Positions 8,519 to 17,646 are shown, counted from the first letter of the stretch. The stretch: DNA of 64,000 bases from Natronosalvus caseinilyticus (GCF_017357105.1 NZ_CP071596.1:3348001-3412000), one strand, 5' to 3'. Program-made: numbers and translations. Notes: a model not told the origin generated them from the letters alone.

Positions 8519-9685
8519 TTACAACCGACGCAGTCCAAGTAGACACACCAGGGCAGCCAGTGCCGCAGGTACGCCGAAGCCGGGGATGGAATCCTCGGAT
8601 TCGCCATCGTCCGCAGTTTCGTTCTCCTCGTCACGCTCATCGTCGTCGGTCTCCGCGTCGGAATCAGCTTCGCTTTCGTTCGATTGATCGTCGTCGGTCT
8701 GCTCGTCATCGGCGTCGATGCCACCCTCGAGTTCAGCCTCGATTTCCGCGTACGCCTCGGGGTGGACCGCCTCGACGATCGTCTCGATTGCGTAGACGAC
8801 GTCGGGTGCCGGCTGATTGATCGTGTTCGCGTCGACGGCGACCAGTTGGTCGTTCTCGTAGGCGGTCGTCTGCATCGCCCCCTCGGAGAGGGCCGGATCT
8901 TCCCCTTCCTCGTTGACGCCGTAGATGATCCAATCGGGGTCCTCCTCGACAACCACTTCGTCGCTGATCTCGGGCCAGCCCTCGAGTCCCACTTCTGCAG
9001 CGAGGTTATCGACGCCAGCAGTCGTCAGCACTTCGTCCTGGAACGTGTTGGCGCCGGCCGTGTATCCAAAGCCGAGCGACCAGAACGCGAGCGGTCGGTC
9101 CTCGCCCTCAAGTGCCGTCTCGATGACCTCGAGGCGTTCGTCCATCCAGTCGATCCGCTCTTCGGCGCCGCCGCACTCACCGGTGAGTTCGCCGGTCCGG
9201 GTCGTAATATCGCGGACGTCGTCGAGGGATGTCGCCGTCTTGAAGTGATAGACCGTGATGCCGGCATCTCGGAGCTGTTCGACGTCCTCCTCAAGCGTTA
9301 CGTCTGCCGCGAGGACGATGTCGGGCTCGAGGTCGATCACCGTTTCGACGTCGATGTGAAGTTCGTCGGGGATGCTGATGTCGGTCCGGTCGCCGGGGTC
9401 GTGACTGGCGGTGTACTCGTTGATCGGCATGCCGACGAGTCGGTCTTCGGCGCCGATACCATAGACGATTTTGGTGTCACTCGGTTGGAGCGCGACGATG
9501 CGCTCCGGCGGTTCTTCGAGCGTGACCTCCGTACCGGTCGCGTCCGTAACCGTCAGTGGATACTCACAGTCCGAGGTGGACTGAGCGGTCGGAACGCTAC
9601 CAGTACTACTACCGGCGACTGCCATCGGCGCGAAGCCGCCGATGACGACTAGCACAGCAATCAATACGGCCAGTGGTTTTCGCAT
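8519..9685 (-). CDS. btuF: Cobalamin-type ABC substrate-binding protein, PGF-CTERM anchored
   Basis: A 388-residue exported binding protein of the helical-backbone (BtuF/FhuD) class. It has an N-terminal Sec-type signal (MRKPLAVLIAVLVVIG), then ERIVALQPSDTKIVYGIG and related blocks typical of corrinoid or metal-chelate binding proteins. An acidic linker (about 325-362) precedes SIPGFGVPAALAALVCLLGL and an Arg-Arg-Leu end, a PGF-CTERM surface-anchoring signal. It is divergent from btuCD across a 61-base space, so the three genes very likely form one importer. Corrinoid is the best guess for substrate; an iron chelate is the alternative. Confidence 0.87.
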   Translation of the reverse strand: MRKPLAVLIAVLVVIGGFAPMAVAGSSTGSVPTAQSTSDCEYPLTVTDATGTEVTLEEPPERIVALQPSDTKIVYGIGAEDRLVGMPINEYTASHDPGDRTDISIPDELHIDVETVIDLEPDIVLAADVTLEEDVEQLRDAGITVYHFKTATSLDDVRDITTRTGELTGECGGAEERIDWMDERLEVIETALEGEDRPLAFWSLGFGYTAGANTFQDEVLTTAGVDNLAAEVGLEGWPEISDEVVVEEDPDWIIYGVNEEGEDPALSEGAMQTTAYENDQLVAVDANTINQPAPDVVYAIETIVEAVHPEAYAEIEAELEGGIDADDEQTDDDQSNESEADSDAETDDDERDEENETADDGESEDSIPGFGVPAALAALVCLLGLRRL

Positions 9686-9712
9686 CGATAGATCGTAGTG
9701 CCATACTCCAAC

Positions 9713-9726
9713 AAATATTTATCTAA
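9713..9726. promoter_or_regulatory. Shared AT-rich core promoter between btuF and btuC
   Basis: The sequence AAATATTTATCTAA is the only AT-rich stretch in the 61-base divergent space. It lies about 28 bases from btuF ATG 9685 on one strand and about 27 bases from btuC GTG 9747 on the other. One core could therefore serve both leaderless transcripts and couple their regulation. Confidence 0.5.
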
Positions 9727-9746
9727 AGCAAGCGAGATTGCGTACT

Positions 9747-10841
9747 GTGAGAGAACGGGATCGGATCCTCTCGTGGGCATCGGGGTTGACGCTGCTCCTG
9801 GGGGTGGTTGTCGTCACCAGTGCCGGCTTCGGCCCGGTCAAAATCGATCCAATTACGGTGGCGCATGCCATTCTTAACGCGGTCGTGATCCCGTCAGGGG
9901 TCGTATTCGGAAGCCTGACTGTGCCACTGTTCGAGTGGTCTATCCCCGTTCCGAGGCTCGAGTACACCGGTCTGTTCTCGTTCGAGATTCGCGACGCCCA
10001 CCAGACGATCGTCGCGAACGTTCGACTCCCGCGTATTGCGGTCGCAGCGACGGTCGGTTTCGCACTCGCTGCTGCGGGAACGGTCATGCAGGGGTTCTTC
10101 CGGAACCCACTCGCCGATCCGTCGATCATCGGCGTCTCCACCGGCGCAGCGGTCGGCGCCGTCGCGACCATCGCGTTTCCAGCGCTCGTCCCGATCGGAC
10201 TGCGGCCGGCGGCATTCGCGACAGCGATTGCGACGGCGCTTCTCGTCTACACAATCGCAACCAACGGCGGGAGGACTCCCGTCGCGACGCTGTTGCTCGC
10301 CGGCGTCGCTGTCCAGGCGTTTCTCGGTGCGATGATCTCGTACATGCTCGTCCATAGCGGCAACAGTCTCAGGGAGGCGGTCGTCTGGCTGATGGGGCAC
10401 CTCTCGAACAGTACCTGGAGCGACGTATCGCTCTCGTTACCGTTCGTTCTCGCCGGCGTGATCGTACTCGGCGCGTACACCAGAGAGATGAACGTGCTCT
10501 TACTCGGCGAAGAGGACGCCCACCACCTCGGCGTGGACGTCGAACGAACCAAAATACTCCTCCTCGCGGTTGCGAGCGTCGTCACGGCTGCGAGCGTCGC
10601 TGTTGCGGGCGTCATCGGCTTCGTCGGACTGGTCGTCCCGCACGTGATGCGTCTGGTCGTCGGACCCGACCACCGAATCCTGCTCCCGACAAGCGCGCTC
10701 GCCGGCGCCTCGTTTCTGGTCGCGACGGACACCCTCGCTCGAGCAGGGCCCGCAGAGGTTCCGGTCGGAATCGTCACGGCAGCCCTCGGCGCGCCGTTTT
10801 TCCTCTTTCTACTCGTTCGACGGGAGGTGCACTCGCTGTGA
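9747..10841 (+). CDS. btuC: Cobalamin-type ABC transporter permease
   Basis: A 364-residue FecCD/BtuC-family permease with about ten membrane segments. Family blocks are visible: LPRIAVAATVGFALAAAGTV near the N-terminal third, NPLADPSIIGVSTGAA, and the cytoplasmic coupling region GFVGLVVPHVMRLVVGPDH that contacts the ATPase. It moves the substrate delivered by BtuF across the membrane. A TTG three codons upstream (9738) is possible, but GTG 9747 lies 27 bases after the TATA-like core. Its stop overlaps the GTG start of btuD, implying translational coupling. Confidence 0.92.
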   Translation: MRERDRILSWASGLTLLLGVVVVTSAGFGPVKIDPITVAHAILNAVVIPSGVVFGSLTVPLFEWSIPVPRLEYTGLFSFEIRDAHQTIVANVRLPRIAVAATVGFALAAAGTVMQGFFRNPLADPSIIGVSTGAAVGAVATIAFPALVPIGLRPAAFATAIATALLVYTIATNGGRTPVATLLLAGVAVQAFLGAMISYMLVHSGNSLREAVVWLMGHLSNSTWSDVSLSLPFVLAGVIVLGAYTREMNVLLLGEEDAHHLGVDVERTKILLLAVASVVTAASVAVAGVIGFVGLVVPHVMRLVVGPDHRILLPTSALAGASFLVATDTLARAGPAEVPVGIVTAALGAPFFLFLLVRREVHSL

Positions 10842-12196
10842 CCGCCTCGTCCCCCCGACCGCTCGTCGAAATAGACAACCTCCAGGTCGCCTATGGAAAC
10901 CTCGAGGTCCTCGAGGGCGTCTCACTCGACGTCGATCGCGGCGAGTTCGTCGGGCTTGTGGGTCCGAACGGCGCGGGGAAGACCACGCTCTTGCGAGCGC
11001 TCAGCGGCGCGATCACGCCCGCGAGCGGCGACGTCCGGATCGATGGCGAGGACGTCGCGACGCTCGCTTCCCGCGAGACGAGCCGACTGGTGAGCGTCGT
11101 TCCCCAGAACACCTCGCTGTCGTTCGCCTTCGACGTCCGCACCGTGGTCGAGATGGGGCGCTACCCCCATCGATCGCGGTTTTCCCCGCCTTCCGAGGCC
11201 GACCGTCGGCAGGTCGACCGGGCGCTCGAGCGGACGCGAACGGCCCGCTTCGCCGATCGGCCAATCGACGCGGTTAGCGGCGGCGAACGCCAGCGGGTAC
11301 TCATCGCTCGCGCGCTCGCTCAGGACACGCCCCTGCTGTTGCTCGACGAACCGACGGCGAGCCTGGACGTGAACCACCAGGTCGAAACGCTCGAGCTGGC
11401 CCGCGAACTGGCCGCTGATGGTCGGGCGGTCGTCGCCGCGATTCACGACCTGGACCTGGCGGCCCGGTACTGCGATCGATTGCTCGTTCTCGCCGACGGG
11501 TCGATGCGGGCTGCCGGGCAGCCTGCCGAGGTGCTGACCGCCGAGGTACTCGCGTCCGCGTTCGACGCCAACGCGACCGTGACCCGCCACCCGGTGACGG
11601 GGGCGGCGAGCGTGACGGCGTTTCCGCGCTCAGAGCACGGTGATCGCGATACCGTGGACGACGAGGAGATCGAATCGACGACCCCGGCGAGGCTCGAGGG
11701 GCGGCGCGTTCACGTCGTGGGGACGGGAGAAACCGCCGCCGACGTGATAGAACGATTCGAACGCGCGGGCGCCGAGGTGACGGTCGGTCCCGCTCCAGTC
11801 GGGGGAATTGTCGACCAACGTGCGACCGAACGTAGCCTCGAGTGCGTGCGAACCGAACCGTTCGCGCCAGTTTCGGCCACTGCTCGGAAACGCGTGGACG
11901 AACTCGTCGGCGCGGCCGACGCGACAGTGCTCGTCGACTTCGACCTCGCGCCCGGAACGCAACTCCTGCTCGAGGCGCTCGAGGCCGCGCCGTCGCTGGT
12001 CGCCCTCGACACCCGGCCGCTGTCCGAGCGGAACTTCGTCGGCGAGGCGGGGACGGAGCGATACCGACGGGTCGAGGCGGGCGCACTCGAGGCGACCGAG
12101 GGGTCGGTGCTCGAGGTGACGGCGAGAACCATCGCCGAGCGAGATGCTGACGTTCGCGAAACCGCCTTCGACGACCCCTCGAGCGACGACGACTGA
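10838..12196 (+). CDS. btuD: Cobalamin-type ABC transporter ATPase with extra C-terminal domain
   Basis: ATPase subunit that powers BtuC. Residues about 8-240 contain Walker A (GPNGAGKT), the Q-loop (VVPQNTS), the signature (VSGGERQRV) and Walker B (LLLLDEPTASLD). After about residue 270 comes a second domain of some 170 residues (starting EGRRVHVVGTGETAADVIE) that is not part of a normal ABC ATPase. Its GTGETAADVIERFERAGAEV segment looks like a nucleotide- or cofactor-binding alpha/beta fold. At 452 residues the protein is far longer than bacterial BtuD (about 250). The extra domain may sense corrinoid or regulate transport; that is inference. GTG 10838 overlaps the btuC stop. Confidence 0.9.
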   Translation: MTASSPRPLVEIDNLQVAYGNLEVLEGVSLDVDRGEFVGLVGPNGAGKTTLLRALSGAITPASGDVRIDGEDVATLASRETSRLVSVVPQNTSLSFAFDVRTVVEMGRYPHRSRFSPPSEADRRQVDRALERTRTARFADRPIDAVSGGERQRVLIARALAQDTPLLLLDEPTASLDVNHQVETLELARELAADGRAVVAAIHDLDLAARYCDRLLVLADGSMRAAGQPAEVLTAEVLASAFDANATVTRHPVTGAASVTAFPRSEHGDRDTVDDEEIESTTPARLEGRRVHVVGTGETAADVIERFERAGAEVTVGPAPVGGIVDQRATERSLECVRTEPFAPVSATARKRVDELVGAADATVLVDFDLAPGTQLLLEALEAAPSLVALDTRPLSERNFVGEAGTERYRRVEAGALEATEGSVLEVTARTIAERDADVRETAFDDPSSDDD

Positions 12197-12268
12197 GTCG
12201 GCTTTCGTGACAGTGCTCCCGAGACGGACTGGACGGTTTTTTACCCCTCGGCCACCGAGTGCTCGCCA

Positions 12269-14140
12269 ATGACTGCGGATTACGACTACGAGGCGCTCGG
12301 TCTCGTCGCCGGACTCGAGATTCACCAGCAACTCGATACGGCGACGAAACTGTTCTGTGCGTGTCCGACCGACCTGCGCGAACCCGAGGAATCGGCCCGC
12401 CGGTTCACCCGCTACCTCCACCCGACCCGGAGCGAACTCGGCGAACTCGACGAGGCCGCCCTCGAGGAGAGTCGGGTCGAACGGGAGTTCACCTACCTCG
12501 CGTACGACAGCACCTGTCTCGTCGAGGAGGACGACGAACCGCCCCACCGCCTCGACGAGGAGGCCCTCGAGACGGCTCTCGAAGTCGCCCAGTTGATGGA
12601 CATGACGCCGGTCGACCAGGCGAACGTGATGCGAAAAATCGTCGTCGACGGCTCGAACACCTCGGGCTTCCAGCGCTCGACGCTCGTCGCCACCGGGGGG
12701 TCGATCGAGACGACCGCGGGCGACGTCGGCATCGAGGACATGATGCTCGAGGAAGAGAGCGCCCAGCGCGTCGAGGAGACCGACGACGGCGTGACGTACA
12801 GCCTCGACCGCCTCGGCATTCCACTGGTCGAGATCGGCACGGCACCGGACGTCCGTTCGCCAGAACAGGCCCAGGAAGCGGCCGAGCGCATCGGGATGTT
12901 GCTACGCTCGACCGGGAAGGTCAAGCGCGGCCTGGGAACGATCCGCCAGGACGTCAATGTCTCCATCGCCGACGGCGCTCGCGTCGAGATCAAGGGCGTC
13001 CAGAGCCTCGACGACATCGCTGACATCGTCCGTACCGAGGTCGGGCGCCAGGCCGAACTGGTTTCGATCCGCGACGAACTCGAGGCTCGCGAGGCCGCGG
13101 TCCACGATCCACAAGACGTGACGGCGGTCTTCGAGGACACCGACAGCGGCGTCGTCGCCGGGGCGCTAAACGACGGCGGGTCCGTCTTCGGGGTCCGCCT
13201 CGAAGGGTTCGACGGCCTCGTCGGCCGCGATATCGCCCCCGACCGCCGCCTCGGAACCGAGTTCTCCGACCACGCGAAACGCCACGGCGCGGGCGGCATC
13301 TTCCACACCGACGAACTGCCGGCCTACGGCGTGACCGACGACGAGGTTGCGGCGCTCCGCGACGCAGTGGATGCGTCGAACGAGGACGCCGTGGCCATCG
13401 TCGCCGCCGCGACGGAGGTCGCAGAATCCGCCATCGACGCCGTCGCCGACCGGGCGCGGACGGCCCTCGAGGGCGTTCCCGAAGAAACCCGCGGCGCGAA
13501 CCAGGACGGGTCGACGCGCTACCTCCGCCCGCTCCCGGGCGCGGCCCGGATGTACCCCGAGACGGACGTGCCGCCGGTCGAACCCGATCCGAGCGAGGTT
13601 CCCGAACCCGAACTCCTGACCGAGAAGGTCGAGCGCTACCAGGCCGAGTACGACCTCGACGCTGGCCTCGCCGAACAGGTCGCCTACGGCACCCACATGC
13701 CGCTATTCGAGCGCGTCGTCGCCGACGGCGTCGATTCGACCTTCGCCGCGACGACCCTCGAGTCGACGCTCACGGAACTACACCGAGACGACGTGCCGGT
13801 CGAGAACCTCTCCGACGATCACCTCGAGACCGTCTTCGCGATGGCCGAGGACGGCGACCTGGCGAGAGAGGGCGTGCCGGATCTCCTCGCGGCGCTCGCG
13901 GACGAACCCGACCGGGATCCGCAGGCCGTCGCCGAGGAGGCTGGCCTCGGGTCGGCCGCCGAGGACGACGTCCGCGAGGCCGTCCTCGAGGTCGTCGAGC
14001 GAAACGCCGATCAGGTCGAGAGTGAGGGCATGCAGGCGTTCTCGGGGCTCATGGGCGAGTGCATGGGCGCCCTGCGCGGGAAGGCCGACGGCGACCTCGT
14101 GAGCCAGGTGCTGCGCGAGGAGATTCAGAAGCGTTCCTGA
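12269..14140 (+). CDS. gatE: Glu-tRNA(Gln) amidotransferase subunit E
   Basis: A 623-residue GatE, the archaeal subunit that works with GatD to convert Glu-tRNA(Gln) to Gln-tRNA(Gln). The N-terminal GatB-like cradle begins LGLVAGLEIHQQLDTATKLF and includes the expected Cys pattern (LFCACP). A central insert resembling the AspRS extra domain follows (about 290-410), then the helical tail domain (about 470-623) ending with MQAFSGLMGECMGALRGKAD, the conserved GatB/YqeY-type end. ATG 12269 lies about 27 bases after TTTTTTA (12237-12243), consistent with leaderless transcription. The gene stands alone. Confidence 0.96.
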   Translation: MTADYDYEALGLVAGLEIHQQLDTATKLFCACPTDLREPEESARRFTRYLHPTRSELGELDEAALEESRVEREFTYLAYDSTCLVEEDDEPPHRLDEEALETALEVAQLMDMTPVDQANVMRKIVVDGSNTSGFQRSTLVATGGSIETTAGDVGIEDMMLEEESAQRVEETDDGVTYSLDRLGIPLVEIGTAPDVRSPEQAQEAAERIGMLLRSTGKVKRGLGTIRQDVNVSIADGARVEIKGVQSLDDIADIVRTEVGRQAELVSIRDELEAREAAVHDPQDVTAVFEDTDSGVVAGALNDGGSVFGVRLEGFDGLVGRDIAPDRRLGTEFSDHAKRHGAGGIFHTDELPAYGVTDDEVAALRDAVDASNEDAVAIVAAATEVAESAIDAVADRARTALEGVPEETRGANQDGSTRYLRPLPGAARMYPETDVPPVEPDPSEVPEPELLTEKVERYQAEYDLDAGLAEQVAYGTHMPLFERVVADGVDSTFAATTLESTLTELHRDDVPVENLSDDHLETVFAMAEDGDLAREGVPDLLAALADEPDRDPQAVAEEAGLGSAAEDDVREAVLEVVERNADQVESEGMQAFSGLMGECMGALRGKADGDLVSQVLREEIQKRS

Positions 14141-14189
14141 TCGCTCGAGACCTTTCGTACTCGAGGCGACCGTAGCGAGGCGAACCGGC

Positions 14190-14240
14190 AACTATTGATA
14201 CATATTTTGAAGTATTATGGTATAAAAATGATAGTGGCTC
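14190..14240. other. AT-rich island between two convergent genes
   Basis: In the 134-base gap between the ends of gatE and the lipoprotein gene, 14190-14235 is strikingly AT-rich for this genome. It contains TATAAAAA (14221-14228), a strong plus-strand TATA box, and a short ATAC/GTAT inverted repeat. It could terminate gatE, or promote a transcript antisense to the lipoprotein gene. Confidence 0.4.
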
Positions 14241-14274
14241 CGCTCACACCGTTCGAGAACCGCCCACCCGGCCG

Positions 14275-15387
14275 TCACTCCTCGATCGGATCGGTCCCGT
14301 AGACGGCGGTGACGAGTGCCGCCGACCCGCCCGTCTCGAGGTCGAACGAACGCGCCTCGCCGCCGAGTCCCGACTCGAGGCGGTCGACGTTGACGGCGGC
14401 TTCGGACTCGTACGTGACGATCACGCGAGCATCCGACTCGTCCTCCGCGAGCTGCAGTCCCTGGACGACGCCCGTCGCCCCCTCGAAGGGCGAGAAATCG
14501 AACGCGACGTCGTCCTCCTGGACCTGGTCGCCCGGTTCGAGGTCGGTGAGCGGTTCGCCGCCACCGGTCAGACAGGACGTGATTCCGGTGTTCGCCCCCG
14601 CGCGAAGCAGGGTCTCGACGGTCGCGTTGGATTCGTGGGCCGGCGACTGGGACCCGACGTTCGTCTCGACGATGGCAGAGACGACCGCGAGCGACCGGGC
14701 CTGATCCGAGCCGAACGCGTAGACGAACGCCTCCTCGGTGACGCCGACGACCTCGCTCGAGGCGTCGTCCGCGAAGACGACGAAGTCGTCGGCGCCGTCT
14801 TCCGCCTCGGCCTGCAGTTCGTAGCCCTCACCTTTGAGCCCCGAGCGGGCCGTCTCGAGATCGTACGCGCCGTAGAGGGCGTATGCGCCGTCGACGTAGA
14901 CGAGGGCGGCGTCGTCGGACTCGCCCTCCGCTTCGGCCTGTACCTGGGCGATGGGCGAGGATCCGAGCGCGAACAGTCCGTAGATGCCGAGCGACACCAC
15001 GGCGATCGGGTTCTGGAGGAGGGGGTCGTCCGGCACCGATCCCTCGCCCGGGTCGTCATCGAGAGTCCCGACGATGGTCGCGAGGTCGACGGCGGTGACG
15101 AAGTACTCTCGCGAGGTCGTTTCGCCGTCGACCAGCGCGTCAGCCGGCGGTAGCACCGACGCATAACTGGGAAGTTCGCCACCCTCGAGCCAGGCAGGCG
15201 TCGTCTCCTCGTCGGTTTCGTCCTCGTCGGCCCCGTTGGTGTCATCGTCGGCGTTCGATTCCTCGCTATCCTCGTCATCGTTCGTCTCGAGTGACTGATC
15301 GCCCTCGTCGGCGAGGTCGGAACAGCCGGCCAGAAGCGTGCTGGCGGCGCCAAGCATTGCGAGAACGTGGCGGCGGTGTGCGTCCAT
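14275..15387 (-). CDS. Haloarchaeal lipoprotein of unknown function
   Basis: A 370-residue exported protein. The start at 15387 (MDAHRRHVLAMLGAASTLLAGC) gives a compact lipoprotein signal with lipobox LLAGC; an in-frame start 72 bases upstream would bury it. After the Cys an acidic Asp/Glu/Asn/Thr linker (about 25-62) leads to a folded domain with hydrophobic strands. I do not recognise a catalytic motif. It contains a DFVVFAD segment and a final beta-rich part near SAALVTAVYGTDPIEE. It probably sits on the outer face of the membrane. It converges on gatE and is followed upstream by the trmJ unit. Confidence 0.7.
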   Translation of the reverse strand: MDAHRRHVLAMLGAASTLLAGCSDLADEGDQSLETNDDEDSEESNADDDTNGADEDETDEETTPAWLEGGELPSYASVLPPADALVDGETTSREYFVTAVDLATIVGTLDDDPGEGSVPDDPLLQNPIAVVSLGIYGLFALGSSPIAQVQAEAEGESDDAALVYVDGAYALYGAYDLETARSGLKGEGYELQAEAEDGADDFVVFADDASSEVVGVTEEAFVYAFGSDQARSLAVVSAIVETNVGSQSPAHESNATVETLLRAGANTGITSCLTGGGEPLTDLEPGDQVQEDDVAFDFSPFEGATGVVQGLQLAEDESDARVIVTYESEAAVNVDRLESGLGGEARSFDLETGGSAALVTAVYGTDPIEE

Positions 15388-15468
15388 TGCTCGTGGTCGT
15401 GAGCCGAGGACTATATCCCTGATGGCCACTTCCGGGAGTGTTGATACCTCTCCGTCCATTCTTGCACT

Positions 15469-16254
15469 TCAGTTCCCCTCGCGGTCCGGGCGCTCGGTCG
15501 CCCGGCGCAACACGCCGAGCAGGGTGTTGACCTCCTGAACCGTTGGATCGGCTCGACCGTGGAGTCGCCGGAGCATCCGCATCGTCTTCGCCCGCTTCTC
15601 CTCGGGGTGGTTGATCTCCGCCAGCAGGGCTTCCCACTGGTCGTACAGCCGCTCGAGCGACGGTTCGTCGGCCCGGACGCGCTCGAGGTCGGGAAGTTGA
15701 ACGTCGTCGGGTCCGAGCGCGAGCGTCCGGAGCTCGTAGAGCGTGATGGTCGCGGCCTGGCCGAGGTTGAGTACCGGGTACTCGGCGCTGGCGGGTATCG
15801 AGCAGACTTCGTCCATGCGGGCGAGTTCCGCGTTCGTCAGGCCGACGCCTTCGCGGCCGAAGACGATGACGGTGTCGGCGGCGACGCCCTCGAGGCGATC
15901 GGCCAGTTCCGCGGGCGTCGAGAACGGAAAGCGAACGTGGTGGTGATCGTCCTCGTTAGTGATCGCCGTGGTGCCGATAGTGTGGCGTTCCTCGACGAGG
16001 GCGTCGAACGACACCTCTCGCGCGTTTGGAAGGACGTCCTCGCGCGCGTGGCCGGCGAAGCCGTAGGCCTCCCCATCGGGGTCGAGTACGGGCGGGTCGA
16101 CGAGCAGCAGCTCCGAGAAGCCGAAGTTCTTCATCGCTCGAGCGATAGTGCCGACGTTACCGGGGGTCTGGGCGTCGACGACGGCGACGGCGGGCGGATT
16201 TCGACGACCCCTCTCACCGGTTTCAGGCGAAGGCGTTCGCGGGTCGTCGGTCAT
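15469..16254 (-). CDS. trmJ: tRNA 2'-O-methyltransferase TrmJ (SPOUT family)
   Basis: A 261-residue SpoU-type methyltransferase, expected to methylate the ribose of nucleotide 32 in the tRNA anticodon loop using SAM. The SPOUT knot motifs are present: TPGNVGTIARAMKNFGF near residue 30, VIVFGREGVGLTNAEL, and IPASAEYPVLNLGQAATITL. A helical C-terminal extension (after about 165) includes KRAKTMRMLRRLHGRA. Start 16254 is chosen because it overlaps the previous gene's stop (TGA within ATGA); the longer frame upstream is the shadow of that gene. The pair are likely co-translated. Confidence 0.92.
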   Translation of the reverse strand: MTDDPRTPSPETGERGRRNPPAVAVVDAQTPGNVGTIARAMKNFGFSELLLVDPPVLDPDGEAYGFAGHAREDVLPNAREVSFDALVEERHTIGTTAITNEDDHHHVRFPFSTPAELADRLEGVAADTVIVFGREGVGLTNAELARMDEVCSIPASAEYPVLNLGQAATITLYELRTLALGPDDVQLPDLERVRADEPSLERLYDQWEALLAEINHPEEKRAKTMRMLRRLHGRADPTVQEVNTLLGVLRRATERPDREGN

Positions 16255-16802
16255 TTCCGGCCCGGATACTCGGCGCCGAAGTCCACGTCCGCGTTGGCGA
16301 TGTCCTCGTCGCTCAGCCCGACCCGCTCGCTGATGTCGTCGCCCATCAGGTCGCCGTGCTCGTCGGGATCGGCCTTCGGCGGCTTCGGTAGATCCGACGG
16401 GTCCGTCTCGACGTACTCCATGCCCTCGTAGCCCTCGGGCGCGCGACCGCCCTCGAGGAACCACTCGTAGAACGCCTCCGCGAAGTCGTCGCTGCCGCGG
16501 TGGTCATCGCCACCCTCCTCGCGGAACCAGTAGACGAAGTCGGGTTCGTGTTCCTCACAGAGGATGACCTCCGAGAGGGGTTCGCCGTAGACGTACCGCG
16601 CGCGGTTGCACGCCTCGAGGTTGTCGTCGCCGTGGATCAACCAGCAGCCGTGACACGGCGCGTTGTAGATGACGTCGAGCCGAATCATCCGTTTGCGGGC
16701 GTCCTCGGGCATCTGCGCGAGCGGGAGAAAGTCGCCGTCTTCGTCGAGGATGTCCGCCTCGTCGAAGCGCCAGCCGCGCATCCCGATACTCACTTTTCCC
16801 AT
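16251..16802 (-). CDS. Conserved haloarchaeal protein upstream of trmJ
   Basis: A 183-residue soluble acidic protein. It contains several Cys residues that could bind metal: NAPCHGCWLIHGDDN, then EACNRARYVYGE and VILCEEHEPDF. The CxxC and the later Cys/His suggest a zinc finger. The second half is Asp/Glu-rich and ends GAEYPGRK. I do not recognise a catalytic family. Because its stop overlaps the trmJ start, it may serve tRNA modification or another RNA process; this rests on context only. Confidence 0.75.
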   Translation of the reverse strand: MGKVSIGMRGWRFDEADILDEDGDFLPLAQMPEDARKRMIRLDVIYNAPCHGCWLIHGDDNLEACNRARYVYGEPLSEVILCEEHEPDFVYWFREEGGDDHRGSDDFAEAFYEWFLEGGRAPEGYEGMEYVETDPSDLPKPPKADPDEHGDLMGDDISERVGLSDEDIANADVDFGAEYPGRK

Positions 16803-16862
16803 GGTCGGGGTTTCGGCCGCGAAGACAAAAAGAGACTGTTCGGTGGTCGAGTGGTCGAAGGC

Positions 16863-17420
16863 TCAGCCCAGCAGGTACCGCATCGGCGGGTACCGCTCGA
16901 CGAGCGCTTCGCCGCGAATCTCGAGCTGCTCGAGGTAGCGGTCGAGGCCGAGGATGCGGCCAGCGCCGAAGGCGGCGATCGTCAGGAAGACGACCGCGTA
17001 GATCAGCGTCGAGTCGAACAGCGCGAGGACGTCGCCTTCCCATCCGCCGAGGTAGAAGGCGGTCATCTGGAGCGCGCCGCCGAGGGCCGCCAGCCTGACG
17101 AACGCGCCCACGATGAGTGCGAGGCCGATCAGGACCTGAGTCACCGGGATGGCGACGTTGATGACGTCCATCAGCGCGGCGTTGGCCGCCATCGAGGCGT
17201 AGAGCCCGCTGACGGGGCTGGCCGCGTCGACGCCGTGGACGAGGTAACCGCTCGCGTCGAACGGCCACTCGCTGACCTTCCCGAGACCGGCGAACAGGAT
17301 CATGCCGCCGATGACGAACCGAAGGGCGACGACGAACCACGCCGACAGGGCGTGGGGGTGGCCTTCGAGAGTGATACCGCCGTAGCGGCTTTCGAGCCGG
17401 TTGAACGTGTTAGTTGACAT
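16863..17420 (-). CDS. DoxX-family membrane protein
   Basis: A 185-residue integral membrane protein with four to five hydrophobic segments. ALRFVIGGMILFAGLGKVSE is typical of DoxX-type proteins, and the middle block GLALIVGAFVRLAALGGAL fits the same family. Relatives have been tied to quinol oxidases and thiol/redox enzymes in the membrane, but the role is not established here. The start MSTNTFNRLESRYGG at 17420 is preferred over an in-frame ATG 42 bases upstream that would add a polar leader. No operon partner is visible. Confidence 0.75.
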   Translation of the reverse strand: MSTNTFNRLESRYGGITLEGHPHALSAWFVVALRFVIGGMILFAGLGKVSEWPFDASGYLVHGVDAASPVSGLYASMAANAALMDVINVAIPVTQVLIGLALIVGAFVRLAALGGALQMTAFYLGGWEGDVLALFDSTLIYAVVFLTIAAFGAGRILGLDRYLEQLEIRGEALVERYPPMRYLLG

Positions 17421-17646
17421 TGTCTTGTACCTCTTACAGGTAATCGTAGGCTTCCTATCCACCTAAGAAGGGGATGTGGTTCCCGATTGCTGGGAAACAG
17501 ATCTGCAAGTGGATGTTCGTTTCGCTCGAGGGGCGTTTTCGTGATCACCTCGACAGACCGCTTCGCGACGGACGCTCCCTGGGTCCGACGACTGAACTGC
17601 TCGCCGGAATCACGGTCCCTTTGTAGCCGCCCGCTCGAGTACCTCC

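Noticed and set aside
9686-9746. Considered a cobalamin riboswitch before btu genes
   Set aside because: The divergent space is only 61 bases and lacks the B12-box; haloarchaeal transcripts here look leaderless.
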